Below are positions 51,429 to 60,594 of a DNA stretch of 64,000 bases, in pieces. How positions within the stretch are numbered: position 1 is the stretch's first letter; the number at the start of each line of letters is the position of its first letter. A program made the position numbers and the translations under genes. This DNA is from JAAYUD01 sp963676865 (GTDB taxonomy: Bacteria > Bacteroidota > Bacteroidia > Bacteroidales > Bacteroidaceae). The notes beneath the pieces are model-generated. The model made no database searches. It was not told where the DNA came from and saw only the letters and a program-made list of their open reading frames with translations. The DNA lies in NCBI GenBank assembly GCA_963676865.2, contig CAXXSS010000002.1, positions 34,725 to 98,724 of the forward strand, written 5' to 3'.

Positions 51429-51769
51429 ATATGAGTTATTAACCCGATACATATGCGAAAAATGTACGCTACACTGCTTTAATTAGGGGTTTAAGCTATT
51501 GATATAAAGGTGGGTATTTTAATCCTACCATGGTCACAAAATAAGGGGATGAAAATCCCCTTATTTTTATTTATCAAATAAATGAATATCTTCTCCTAGC
51601 TCCCCACCTACTCTTATTGCGTTTAGCTTCTCTCCCAAACCGAATACCCATACGTGTCTATATATCACATTCATGTATTAGGGTACCATCCGGCAAGCTC
51701 TAATTACGTCCAATTCAAGTCCATGTCCGGAGGCTTCCGGCTTCTCTGTCTGCACAAAGAAATGAAGAT
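51429..51769. other. Right prophage border region, no gene seen
   Basis: Contains the right arm-like site GCGAAAAATGTAC (51455-51467), the TAATTAGG match to the left border (51480-51487), and a hairpin at 51538-51570. A GGTGGG...CCTACC stem around 51510-51531 resembles a T-arm but I could not build a cloverleaf. The remaining sequence is non-coding. Confidence 0.5.
51538..51572. terminator. Bidirectional terminator at the right prophage end
   Basis: A 13-bp perfect stem (AAAATAAGGGGAT, GAAA loop, complement) with T-runs; serves the plus-strand lysogeny genes. Confidence 0.8.
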
Positions 51770-52285
51770 TTAATCCATAGACTCGTCGCCCGGTTTCTCT
51801 CCGCCAGTATTGCCTCCTGTATTACCACCGGTATTGCCGCCAGTGTTGGAACCACCCTTTTCAATTTTCGCTTTGAGTGCCGCTCTCTGTTCGGTGACCG
51901 TTGTTTTCTGTTCGAACGACAGTTCGTTTTTCTGCACTCTGAGTTCCTTGCAGGGGTGGAACACGATGTGCAGGCGGTGAATCATTTCGGGTGTGAACTC
52001 CTTCATCGTCTTCGCTCCCTTGCTCGAGAACGACAAGCGGAACTGTCCGAACTTATCGAGGAATACCGACTGACCGTTTTTCAGACCTTCGGAAATGACA
52101 CTGATCAAGCTCTCCACGATGTGCGACACATCCGCTTCGGTGGCCATCGTTGCCTGTGCTATTCGTCTTTTGATAGCTTCGAAACTGAAGTTGCCGTTCT
52201 TCTGTGCAGCGGCATAATACAATTTGGGCGCGTCTTTTTTCAATGGATTGCGACGCAGAACCAGTGCATAAAATACATTAGCCAT
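51770..52285 (-). CDS. HU/IHF-family DNA-binding protein
   Basis: A 171-residue protein. I use the ATG at 52285 (MANVFYALVLRRNPL). It has the HU-like core (AAAQKNGNFSFEAIKRRIAQA, then KNGQSVFLDKFGQFRLSFSSKGA), as in the HU-related proteins of Bacteroides, with a charged extension and a tail of four NTGG units (GGSNTGGNTGGNTGGNTGG). It binds and bends DNA. It is divergent from the DUF4248-VapE genes, a conserved neighbourhood. Confidence 0.8.
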   Translation of the reverse strand: MANVFYALVLRRNPLKKDAPKLYYAAAQKNGNFSFEAIKRRIAQATMATEADVSHIVESLISVISEGLKNGQSVFLDKFGQFRLSFSSKGAKTMKEFTPEMIHRLHIVFHPCKELRVQKNELSFEQKTTVTEQRAALKAKIEKGGSNTGGNTGGNTGGNTGGEKPGDESMD

Positions 52286-52350
52286 AATAGATTGAATTTT
52301 TAGTTTGTACCAATTGTTAATTTGTGATGTTCTATAGCGATTGAACACTA

Positions 52351-52358
52351 CAAAGGTA
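52351..52358 (-). promoter_or_regulatory. -7 box (TACCTTTG) of the HU-like gene
   Basis: On the minus strand TACCTTTG matches TAnnTTTG, 66 bases before the HU ATG. Confidence 0.4.
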
Positions 52359-52522
52359 CGATTCGGCATTTTGTGTAAACCTTATTTGTAACAAGTGCGA
52401 ACAAAAGCGGACAAATCACAATTATTGATTACATATTGTCACTTATATATCGATATAAAAGCCCTATTTGTGGCATTATTTTTAACATTTCAGAAAAACT
52501 TTAGTTTTTTTCTTGCAAAACA

Positions 52523-52554
52523 ATTGGACGTTTACTTGCCGGCTCTTATTTTTG
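52523..52554 (+). promoter_or_regulatory. Promoter of the DUF4248-VapE cluster
   Basis: ATTG at 52523-52526 and TATTTTTG at 52547-52554 with a 20-base spacer, upstream of 52589 and the genes that follow. Confidence 0.6.
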
Positions 52555-52588
52555 TAACATAACAATTAAAAAACAAATAATCTGACCC

Positions 52589-52696
52589 ATGAAAATACTC
52601 ATCATACACCTATCGGCACATAGCGGCGAAGCCCGCAGCTCCGCTTCCGTGACCACCACTCCGGGAGATCTCTTTTTCATCGACGAAGACAGCTGA
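52589..52696 (+). CDS. Possible 35-residue peptide before DUF4248
   Basis: An ATG follows the promoter by 35 bases and gives MKILIIHLSAHSGEARSSAS and a short acidic end, stop TGA. A-rich leader upstream. No family recognised; it could also be non-coding leader. Confidence 0.3.
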   Translation: MKILIIHLSAHSGEARSSASVTTTPGDLFFIDEDS

Positions 52697-52921
52697 TACC
52701 GGTACTGCGTACTACGCCGCGGTCGGCATCCTCGTGAGGCTTCGACCTGCACCTGAGAAGACAAAACTCGTTTTTGCCTATGGGCGTGCCATGCCCTGAA
52801 ACAGCAGGTTTGCGGATGATGAAAAAGATTCTTTTTGTTGTGAATTATTTGCATAATTATCTTGCAGGAATGCGCCGAATTTAGTATCTTCATGCATTAA
52901 TAATCAATACTTTAAAACATC

Positions 52922-53146
52922 ATGTATATCGACGATTTCGAAGTGAGAAGTTACACCAAGTCCGAACTGGCAAGGCTCTACAATCCGCAGCTCACCACGC
53001 CCGCCGCGCGCCGCCTGTTGCGCCGGTGGATAGAGTGCAACCCGCAGCTCAAAGACGAACTCCGGCAGCTGGGCACACCCAAACATGCACACGTGTATTC
53101 GCCCCGTCAGGTGCAGGCCATCGCCCAACATCTGGGCACGCCCTGA
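52922..53146 (+). CDS. DUF4248 domain protein
   Basis: A 74-residue basic protein: YIDDFEVRSYTKSELARLYNPQL and RRLLRRWIECNPQLKDELRQLG, then YSPRQVQAIAQHLG. DUF4248 proteins accompany VapE-type genes and HU in Bacteroides and look like small winged-helix DNA binders. It is the usual lead gene of this cluster. GC-rich codon use matches the VapE gene. Confidence 0.8.
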   Translation: MYIDDFEVRSYTKSELARLYNPQLTTPAARRLLRRWIECNPQLKDELRQLGTPKHAHVYSPRQVQAIAQHLGTP

Positions 53147-53223
53147 GCGCCGCCCCACATACCACGAAGTTATTATTACTACTGATAATCTGAATTATTT
53201 TTTTTAACTACTAAAATTTAATT

Positions 53224-55680
53224 ATGAGTGAAAATTCAATCGGCAAAACGCCGCCATTCGAAATGACTTACTGCCCTTCCATCTCGAAAGTACAGGGCAC
53301 CATTACCTTAACCAAGTACCATGAACTCACCACCACAGGCTTTGTGCGCACGCAGATAGAAGCCATTCGGCAGGCAGCCGCCGAGGGCGACAAAGAGCGC
53401 TGCGCCACCCTCAAGCGGTCGCTCCCCGCCGTCATCGTGGCCGCCGTGTTCGAGGGGCAACGCAAGAAAGAAGGCTTCCGCCGCGGACTGTGCCAACTGG
53501 TGCTTGACGTGGACAAGCTGGAACCTCAACAACTGGCCGACCTCACCGCCCACTTGCGTAAAGACTCCATCGTGCAGTACTTCAACATCAGCCCCAGCGG
53601 CAACGGCGTGAAGATATTCATCAGCTACACTACCGAATCGGGCGAAATACCCACCGACTGGCCTACCTACGAGGCGCTCCACCATGCCGCCTACGACTAC
53701 GTGGTAGAAGCCTTCCGCCAGTGCTACGGCTACGACGTCGACACCACCGGACGCGACCCCATGCGCATCTGTTTCCTTTCGTACGACCCCGACGCCTACT
53801 GCAATCCGCAACCCCAGATCGTGGTGGTGGACTTCGATGCCGCCACCTGCTCGTTGCGTGGGGAAGCCAAAGGAGAGGAGAGCGAGCCTGCCGCCACCGC
53901 CAAACCGCCTACGTATCTGTTCGAAGGCAAGTCGAAAGAGAACCTCGAATCGCTCCTCTCGCCCACACGTGCCAGCGAAGATCGGCTGGACGCCCTCTTC
54001 GTCATCATCTGCAAAAACCTCTACAGCGCGGGCGACCGATTTAAAGACGGCAGCCGCAACGACTTCATCTACAAGGCGGCTTGCGAACTCAATAAGTATG
54101 GCATACCCCGCGACAAAGCCCTCGTGCTCATACCTCGCACCATGCCCCGAATCATCGAGATAGAAACCGACGCATCGTTCGAGAAAACGGTCGTGACGCC
54201 GCTCCCCACGGCCGAAGTGGAGACCACCGTCAAGAGCGCCTACGACAACAACCGCGCCGAGCACGCCACCATCAAACTGCTTTGCGTGCTCATGAAGCAC
54301 ATCTACCTGCAAGTAGAGATACAGCGCACCGTATGGCTGCGCAAGAACCTGCTGTCGCTCCGAATCGAATACTGCCGCCGCACCGACCGCAAGCTCACGG
54401 GTAAGGAGCACTACAAAGAGTTTGACGACAACCTCGAAAACCACTTCGCCCTGCGGCTCAAAGAAATGGGGCATCTCATGAACTCCAAACAGGTGCACGA
54501 ACTGGTCAATTCGCCCTTCACGCCGCCGTTCGACCCCGTAGAGAGCTATCTCGAATCGCTTCCCGCATGGGACGGATGCGACCACATCGGGCGCTTTGCC
54601 GACTCCGTCTGTACCAACGACCCCGACCGCTTCCGGCGGCTGCTCACCATGTGGTACGTGGGCATGATCAAGTCCTACCGCGACGACAACATCACCAACC
54701 ACATCGTCATCGTCCTCTACAGTGCCGGCGGCGGTATAGGTAAAACCTTTTTCGTGGACAGCATACTGCCGCCCGAACTACAGCAAGCCGTCCATCAGGG
54801 CATGGTGAAAGCCGAAAAAGACTCGATTGAGAAGCTCTCCACGTGTCTGGTCATCAGCATCGACGAGCTCAACCACTTCAAGCGCGACGAGATGCGTGAA
54901 CTCAAGGAGCTCATCACTCGCAAAGTAGTGGACTTCCGCATCAACTACGACCGCTTCGGGCACCTGCATCCCCACCGTGCCTCGTTCATGGCCACTTGCA
55001 ACAGCACCAATTTCATGAGCGATCCCTCGGGCAACCGCCGTTTCCACGTGTTCGAAGTCACCGGCGTCGACATGAACTATCAGGTAGACTACGAGCAACT
55101 CTTCGCCCAAGTCATCCATCTGCACGACACGGGCTTCAAATACTACTTCACCGCCGAGGAGCAGGAAGAACTCTCCGCCTACAGCTACCAGTTCGAGGAC
55201 AACAACGCCGAGTACGATTTTCTGGTAGAATATGTGCGCAAATATCCCTCGAAGTGCCAACAGAAGAAAACACATACCGCAGTCGAAATATTGCAGCGAA
55301 TGAAATTCTTTTTCCCCGAGACCGTTATAGATAAAGCCGCACAAATAAGAATGGGCAAAATGCTTGCCCGCAAAGAATTTCCATTTGTTAAGACGCGTAA
55401 ATCCAAAGACTATTATTGCCACTTGCTCACAGCCGAACAAGCCGAATATTGCGTTCAGTATAAAAGTGCCACTACTTATCTGGATGTTCTTTTCGACAAA
55501 TATGTGGCGAAAGAGATACTCGTAGCGGGCGACGATGCCAAGATTGCAGACATCTGCAAAGCACGTGAATTTCTGGAGCAAACAGATGGTAACTTCAAAG
55601 AAGCCCAAACTCTTTATAATAAATATACTCGAAACGAAAGAGAAATAAACCTTACAAATGACAACCTATTACCTTTCTGA
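53224..55680 (+). CDS. BT4734/VapE-type primase-helicase protein
   Basis: An 818-residue protein. Residues 1-200 are the BT4734-like N-terminal domain (primase-type fold: LCQLVLDVDKL, FNISPSGNGVKIFISYT, DTTGRDPMRICFLSYDP). Residues of about 430-660 are the VapE P-loop module: Walker A SAGGGIGKTFFVD, Walker B VISIDEL, sensor MATCNSTNFM and SGNRRFHVFEV. The family is found in mobile and phage-satellite replication units. Base composition changes sharply near residue 680: the first two kilobases are GC-rich and the last 0.4 kb AT-rich, which suggests a recombined C-terminus. Confidence 0.85.
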   Translation: MSENSIGKTPPFEMTYCPSISKVQGTITLTKYHELTTTGFVRTQIEAIRQAAAEGDKERCATLKRSLPAVIVAAVFEGQRKKEGFRRGLCQLVLDVDKLEPQQLADLTAHLRKDSIVQYFNISPSGNGVKIFISYTTESGEIPTDWPTYEALHHAAYDYVVEAFRQCYGYDVDTTGRDPMRICFLSYDPDAYCNPQPQIVVVDFDAATCSLRGEAKGEESEPAATAKPPTYLFEGKSKENLESLLSPTRASEDRLDALFVIICKNLYSAGDRFKDGSRNDFIYKAACELNKYGIPRDKALVLIPRTMPRIIEIETDASFEKTVVTPLPTAEVETTVKSAYDNNRAEHATIKLLCVLMKHIYLQVEIQRTVWLRKNLLSLRIEYCRRTDRKLTGKEHYKEFDDNLENHFALRLKEMGHLMNSKQVHELVNSPFTPPFDPVESYLESLPAWDGCDHIGRFADSVCTNDPDRFRRLLTMWYVGMIKSYRDDNITNHIVIVLYSAGGGIGKTFFVDSILPPELQQAVHQGMVKAEKDSIEKLSTCLVISIDELNHFKRDEMRELKELITRKVVDFRINYDRFGHLHPHRASFMATCNSTNFMSDPSGNRRFHVFEVTGVDMNYQVDYEQLFAQVIHLHDTGFKYYFTAEEQEELSAYSYQFEDNNAEYDFLVEYVRKYPSKCQQKKTHTAVEILQRMKFFFPETVIDKAAQIRMGKMLARKEFPFVKTRKSKDYYCHLLTAEQAEYCVQYKSATTYLDVLFDKYVAKEILVAGDDAKIADICKAREFLEQTDGNFKEAQTLYNKYTRNEREINLTNDNLLPF

Positions 55681-55760
55681 CCAATAATTTTTCGTTTTTT
55701 CTAAAATGACGAAAATAAAGGCAAATAGGGTATTTTTATAAATGCTAAATAGAAACAGGA

Positions 55761-55801
55761 AGGCTTACAATAATTACATAATATTATTGTAAGCCTATTT
55801 T
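55761..55801 (+). terminator. Terminator of the VapE cluster
   Basis: A 14-bp perfect stem AGGCTTACAATAAT (55761-55774) and its complement (55783-55796) with an eight-base loop, followed by ATTTTTTG. Confidence 0.8.
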
Positions 55802-55888
55802 TTGCGACATTATGAAATAATGGTCAACGCAACAAAAATATGCGTACACCCCTTTTTTCTAAAAAGTGACTTAATTATTGGTCAACTC

Positions 55889-56430
55889 AAAAATCGCAGC
55901 CACAATATGCTACGACTTCGAAAATCGATAGACCCCTGCCGAATGTGCCGCATAGGATTCCCTCCTCTTTAATTTTTTATTATTTTAAAATTTATGTAAT
56001 TATATTTCTTATAATGATGGTATCATAATGATAAATGTACTATACGTCGATAAAAAAAATATAGAGTTTATAGGATTTCAATGCGGCACATGCGGCACTT
56101 TTGGTAAAAGATGGCAACACAAAACGATTTCGTTAGGGCCACCCATAATCCATTCTTCGCCCCATCCACATATGTACCTTTTTTTGTTGTCGTATGGACG
56201 TCACGCAAAAAACATAAGGACGTCACCGAAAAAACTAACATACGACAACGGCGCCCTTGTCGTTTGATTTGTAGATCAAAGTTTTGTATACAGTTTGTGT
56301 CAAGCACTTGAATTCAATTCCGATTTCTTTTGTGAGTCCATATTTTTAATAAAAATTCCTCAAATTTAATTTGTTTTTAATTTTCATAATTTATAACTTT
56401 GGCATTCGTATCTTTATTGTTACATTGTGA
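55889..56430. repeat. Structured repeat, copy B (inverted partner of 2150-2732)
   Basis: Reverse-complement relation to copy A across its length, about 542 bases. The paired arms (55939-55954 and 56081-56096) read GCCGAATGTGCCGCAT and complement of GCCGCATGTGCCGCAT; copy A has GTCGCATGTGTCGCAT on both sides. The T-to-C change occurs in both arms, so pairing is kept. The left-side palindromes of copy A are replaced here by ACGACAA...TTGTCGT (56252 region) and a GGACGTCAC direct repeat (near 56198 and 56218). Confidence 0.75.
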
Positions 56431-56569
56431 ATAGACATTGCATCTTTAAATTCGGAGAGCTCTAGTTCTGTTCTCTGAAAGATGGAATTGATTCTGTGAG
56501 CTTTTTATTAAGCTTTGTTAATGTTCTTGTTTGACAGAATTTAAACAAGGACAAAATATAGTACAGATA

Positions 56570-59500
56570 ATGAGAAAAAAAATTGAATATATATTATTAG
56601 CCCTATTAGCTCTATCGTTAATAGGGTTAGCGCTCCTTTGTATTAATTCGAATGAGAATATTTATGGAATAAGAGTCTTTGTTTCTCTATTTTGTGTTCT
56701 TGTTTTCCTTGTAGTTGTTTTATTTCATTATTCAGTGTATTTGTTTTCTCTTTTTTCAAATTGGTTTAATCAGGAGGTGGAATATATTATAAAAACAACA
56801 TCCACAAAGTGTATAAGTTTTGGAGACAGATTGAAATCAAAACTTGTAAAACCACAAGAATTAGATTTGCTTTCTCCAACGATTCTAAAGGATTCAAAAT
56901 ATGTTGAGTTGTTGAAGTCGGCTTTGGAAAATGATAGGGTATATAATATTGCAATAACAGGTCCCTATGGTTCGGGAAAGAGTTCAATAATAAATACTTT
57001 TGAATATCTTTATCCCAAATATAAATATCTGAATATTTCACTTGCTTCATTTGCTGAAGAGCAAGAAGTGTCACCTAAAAATGTCAAAATAACTGAGATT
57101 AATGGAGAAAAAACGACTGAAATAACTCCAAATCCAGAAGCAAAGATAGACATTGAAAAACTTGAGTATAGTCTTGTTCAACAATTCTTTTATCATGTTA
57201 AAGCCAATAAAATTCCTGATTCCCGCTTTGGCCGTATATTACGAATAAATAGAGTTTCAAAGATGATTATTGCACTATGTATCGTAATAATGTTAATCTC
57301 TATATGTGTTATATTTGCGCATAAGCAACTTGCAATAACCTTTCCTGATTTAAAGACTTTTCTTGAGGCAACTGTATCAAAGTATCTGTCAGTTACCGCT
57401 CTTGTATTAGGTCTGATATTTGTACTTTATAAAGCTGTAGGATATATATCTAATCTAAATTCAGGCCATATCAAATTAATGAACTACGAGATGGAACTTC
57501 AAAAGAATATGGAAATTTCGATATTTAACAGATATTTGGATGAACTAGTATATATGTTTCAACAAACAGGCTATGGAATGGTAGTACTTGAAGATCTGGA
57601 TAGATTTAAGAATACAAGCATTTTTACCAAACTCAGAGAACTTAATTTACTATTGAACCAGTCTAAAGACATTGATCGGCGCATTGTTTTTGTATATGCA
57701 CTGCGAGATGATGTATTTAAGACTGCATCGGATAGAACTAAGTTCTTTGATTATATTATCCCTGTAATACCTCATGTTAACGTATCTAATTCGGCAAGTT
57801 ATTTTGTGGAGAAGTTTGAGAGTTTTATACATAAAGATAAACCTGGTCTCGACAAAAGTTTCTTAGCTGATGTTGCTCCTTTTATCGGAGATTTTAGAAT
57901 CATCAAGGCAATAGTTTCTGATTTTAATGTTAATAGGCATTTTCTGGATAAAGATCTGGAATTGAATAATCTTCTAGCAATGATTGTTTATAAAAATTTG
58001 AATCCAAAAGATTATGAACAATTGCATGAAGGGAAAGGACCAATAAAAGAAATCTTTGATAATAAGAATAAACTTATTGAGGATGAACGTATATGTATTC
58101 AAAAAGAAATCTCCAATATTGAGAAAAAAGCAAGAGCTTTAGAAGCGGAAAATCTTCGTTCTATTGATGAGTTAAAATCGGTGGTCTTAGCAGCAGCTGC
58201 TCGTTGCATTCCCAGTGGTTATTCTCTGTACAGCTCTGGTAATAACTTCATTTCTTTTAACGATATAAATACAGATGAAGGAATTACTGAGTTGCTGCAA
58301 GGCCATTATCATTCAAGAGATAGATACTATGGTAGCCAAGCAAACATAGCAAAAGACAAGATGCTTGATATTATAGGAAAAGATTTCGATTTCAATGAGC
58401 GAAAGAAACAAATCGAACAAAAGGCTAGTGTGACTAATAGAAAGCTCAGAACACAACGAGAAAGTCTTCAAAAACGACTTGATGCATTGTTGCAAAAATC
58501 GGTTTGTGAGTTGTGTATTGATAACCCGTGTCTAATTAAGAATAGTGAATTGTGCAAAAACAATATTCTATTGGAATTTTTAATTCGTAAAGGTTACATA
58601 GATGAAAAGTATTTTTATTATGTTACCATTTTCAAAGAGGGGCTATTATCTTCTGAGGATAATGATTATTTGATGGCAATAAAGAGTCTTGGTGCTTCTG
58701 AAGATGATGAATTTGGAAGGCATATAGATGACCCTAATTCATTACTTCATTTCTTAATTTCTTCTGATTTCAAAAGTAATAAGATTCTAAATGTTGAACT
58801 TGCTCATGCCATTATCATTGGAAACGATGAAAACCAGCAGCAGCTGTTGATTGCAAAATTGACAGAAGGATCTACCTTAAGTTTGGACTTTATAAACAGG
58901 TATGCTTTTACAGACTTTGCAGATGATGGTTTGCTCAAATCTATCTCTGCTAGTTACCCTAATTTGTGGATAGATTTTGAAGATGAAACATTATTCTCAA
59001 ATGAGGCACGTCTGAATCTTTTTGAAAAGTTGATGCATTTTGCGGAGATAAAGGACATCGATAAAATGAACTCAGATGGTCAAGTGAAAGAGTATTTGAG
59101 TCTGCAATATTATAAAGACATTTTTAATGCCATACCAATGGATAAAACTAAGAATATTATTAAGGTTCTCAGTCCTTGTTTTGAAAATTTGCAAGATAAC
59201 CGTCAATCAACCAATTTGTTTGGCTTCATCTATGAAAATGGATACTATAATTTGAATAAAGCTAATGTGTTGCTGATATTAAACATTTTTGGAAAAACCG
59301 ATGTGATTGAATATGACGGTGCAATTTATTCTGCAATAAAAGATTCTAAAATACCGATATTAAATCAACAAGTAGAAGATCATATCAATTACTTTGTTGA
59401 TAGATTAGTATTAGCAGATGACAATATGAATGAGTATGAAGATTCTTTTATACTACTATTGAATAATGAGAAACTATCTTTAGAAGTGAAGCAAAAATTG

Positions 59501-60433
59501 ATTTTGCATAATATAATAACAATTGAAGCTGTTGGAAAAGTGCAGAATAACGAAATTCAGAATATGCTTTATGATAATAATAAAGTAAAAGCATCGTTTG
59601 ACAATATTCTATATTATTATAATGAAAGGGAATTATCAGAGCCAGATGATGTTCTTTGTAAATTCATAAATACTAATGAAGATAGTTTCATAAAAGAGTT
59701 ACCAAAAGAGCTTAATTCCGATAACTTACAGATTATCAAAGCTATATTATTCTCACCTGTAGTCAATGAAAATATTGCGAAAATGATTCTTGATGATGAA
59801 AAATATAAGAATCTTTGGATTGATGAAGTTAGTCGTTTACAAGAATCTTTGGTCGTTTATCTTATCGACAGAAAAAAAATTAATTTTTCTGTCGAGCGGT
59901 TCAACAGTATTGGAAGTGTCCATAAAGATTTATATAGTAGATTATTAAAACGATATGCAAAAGAGGTAATAGACAACCTCGAAGAATATACGTTCTCTAT
60001 AGATAATCTATTGATACTTCTAAATTATCCAGAATATATGCCGTACAAGCATAATCTGATCGGCGCAATTAAATCAGAGTCATTAACAACGGCTATACAA
60101 GCAAACAAAATGCTAGACTATTATTCTTCTTCTGATTCAGTGTTCGAACGTAAATTGTATTATAAAGCTTTAAAACTGTCTGATAGCCCAATAAAAAAGA
60201 TGACTGCATCAACAGAATACATAAGCCGAGGAGCTCTATTGCCAGAGGACTATAACACGTATTTTGGTTTCATGGGAGAAAGTTTTGAGAGCCTATGTTC
60301 TCCAAGTAAGACTTTTGTTATAACAAAAAGTCGAGAAGCAGAAGCCTTTATAAATATTCTGAAGACTATAGGCATACTTGGACATAGAGCCGATTCTAAG
60401 AACGAATTTAAAGCTTACGTAAAGAAAAGGTAG
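56570..60433 (+). CDS. YobI/KAP-type membrane P-loop ATPase
   Basis: A 1,287-residue protein from the ATG at 56570 (the frame could begin at TTG 56531). Two membrane helices at about residues 5-25 and 32-62 precede the P-loop GPYGSGKSS (131-139). Another helix pair lies at about 232-252 and 270-294. Walker B is MVVLEDLDRF (about 336). A CELCIDNPC cluster lies near 645, and the remainder is helical repeats. The layout, helices inserted within the NTPase domain and the L-E-D-L-D-R box, is that of YobI-like/KAP NTPases, which are often membrane-held conflict-system ATPases. It is the first gene of a three-gene block. Confidence 0.75.
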   Translation: MRKKIEYILLALLALSLIGLALLCINSNENIYGIRVFVSLFCVLVFLVVVLFHYSVYLFSLFSNWFNQEVEYIIKTTSTKCISFGDRLKSKLVKPQELDLLSPTILKDSKYVELLKSALENDRVYNIAITGPYGSGKSSIINTFEYLYPKYKYLNISLASFAEEQEVSPKNVKITEINGEKTTEITPNPEAKIDIEKLEYSLVQQFFYHVKANKIPDSRFGRILRINRVSKMIIALCIVIMLISICVIFAHKQLAITFPDLKTFLEATVSKYLSVTALVLGLIFVLYKAVGYISNLNSGHIKLMNYEMELQKNMEISIFNRYLDELVYMFQQTGYGMVVLEDLDRFKNTSIFTKLRELNLLLNQSKDIDRRIVFVYALRDDVFKTASDRTKFFDYIIPVIPHVNVSNSASYFVEKFESFIHKDKPGLDKSFLADVAPFIGDFRIIKAIVSDFNVNRHFLDKDLELNNLLAMIVYKNLNPKDYEQLHEGKGPIKEIFDNKNKLIEDERICIQKEISNIEKKARALEAENLRSIDELKSVVLAAAARCIPSGYSLYSSGNNFISFNDINTDEGITELLQGHYHSRDRYYGSQANIAKDKMLDIIGKDFDFNERKKQIEQKASVTNRKLRTQRESLQKRLDALLQKSVCELCIDNPCLIKNSELCKNNILLEFLIRKGYIDEKYFYYVTIFKEGLLSSEDNDYLMAIKSLGASEDDEFGRHIDDPNSLLHFLISSDFKSNKILNVELAHAIIIGNDENQQQLLIAKLTEGSTLSLDFINRYAFTDFADDGLLKSISASYPNLWIDFEDETLFSNEARLNLFEKLMHFAEIKDIDKMNSDGQVKEYLSLQYYKDIFNAIPMDKTKNIIKVLSPCFENLQDNRQSTNLFGFIYENGYYNLNKANVLLILNIFGKTDVIEYDGAIYSAIKDSKIPILNQQVEDHINYFVDRLVLADDNMNEYEDSFILLLNNEKLSLEVKQKLILHNIITIEAVGKVQNNEIQNMLYDNNKVKASFDNILYYYNERELSEPDDVLCKFINTNEDSFIKELPKELNSDNLQIIKAILFSPVVNENIAKMILDDEKYKNLWIDEVSRLQESLVVYLIDRKKINFSVERFNSIGSVHKDLYSRLLKRYAKEVIDNLEEYTFSIDNLLILLNYPEYMPYKHNLIGAIKSESLTTAIQANKMLDYYSSSDSVFERKLYYKALKLSDSPIKKMTASTEYISRGALLPEDYNTYFGFMGESFESLCSPSKTFVITKSREAEAFINILKTIGILGHRADSKNEFKAYVKKR

Positions 60434-60594
60434 AACTATATATGTGCATATGACAAGTTGAATGACAAATCTGAAAAGTGATTAGAATTTTAATTTCAAT
60501 ATTAAAGAATGATTGGCTTTTTGTAGTACATATAGATATGCAAGTGTTGAGGTTAGATTAGTATAATCATAACAATATTAATATTGTATTAAAA

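Larger units (their letters stand above)
13955..51540. mobile_element. Prophage, HK97-like siphovirus plan (about 37.5 kb)
   Basis: The segment starts after tRNA-Pro with a tyrosine integrase and ends after a repressor-linked plus-strand module, near the terminator at 51538-51570. It contains a full set of modules: control, replication, packaging, head, connector, tail, fibre and lysis. All structural genes I can recognise are intact, so it could be inducible. The exact ends are not fixed: no long copy of the tRNA 3' end was found on the right. Only an eight-base match, TAATTAGG (13973-13980 and 51480-51487), and inverted GCGAAAA-type arms were seen. Confidence 0.85.
55681..56569. other. Intergenic region with repeat copy B
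   Basis: Holds the VapE terminator and the inverted repeat copy B, then about 140 bases of AT-rich leader before the ATPase gene. No reading frame I would call a gene; the short frame at 56028-56267 is discussed under rejected items. Confidence 0.5.

Noticed and set aside
51506..51535. Partial tRNA or attR from the GGTGGG...CCTACC stem
   Set aside because: The loop is nine bases, lacks TTCRA, and no acceptor or anticodon arm fits around it. Similarity to the 3' end of tRNA-Pro is only a few bases.
52546..52893. 115-residue minus-strand frame upstream of DUF4248
   Set aside because: Overlaps the plus-strand promoter and leader, has no homology I recognise, and its composition is that of a shadow frame.
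53308..54702. 464-residue minus-strand frame across the VapE gene
   Set aside because: It is an antisense shadow caused by the GC-rich codon use of the VapE gene, which has clear motifs on the plus strand. The same holds for 54778-55608.
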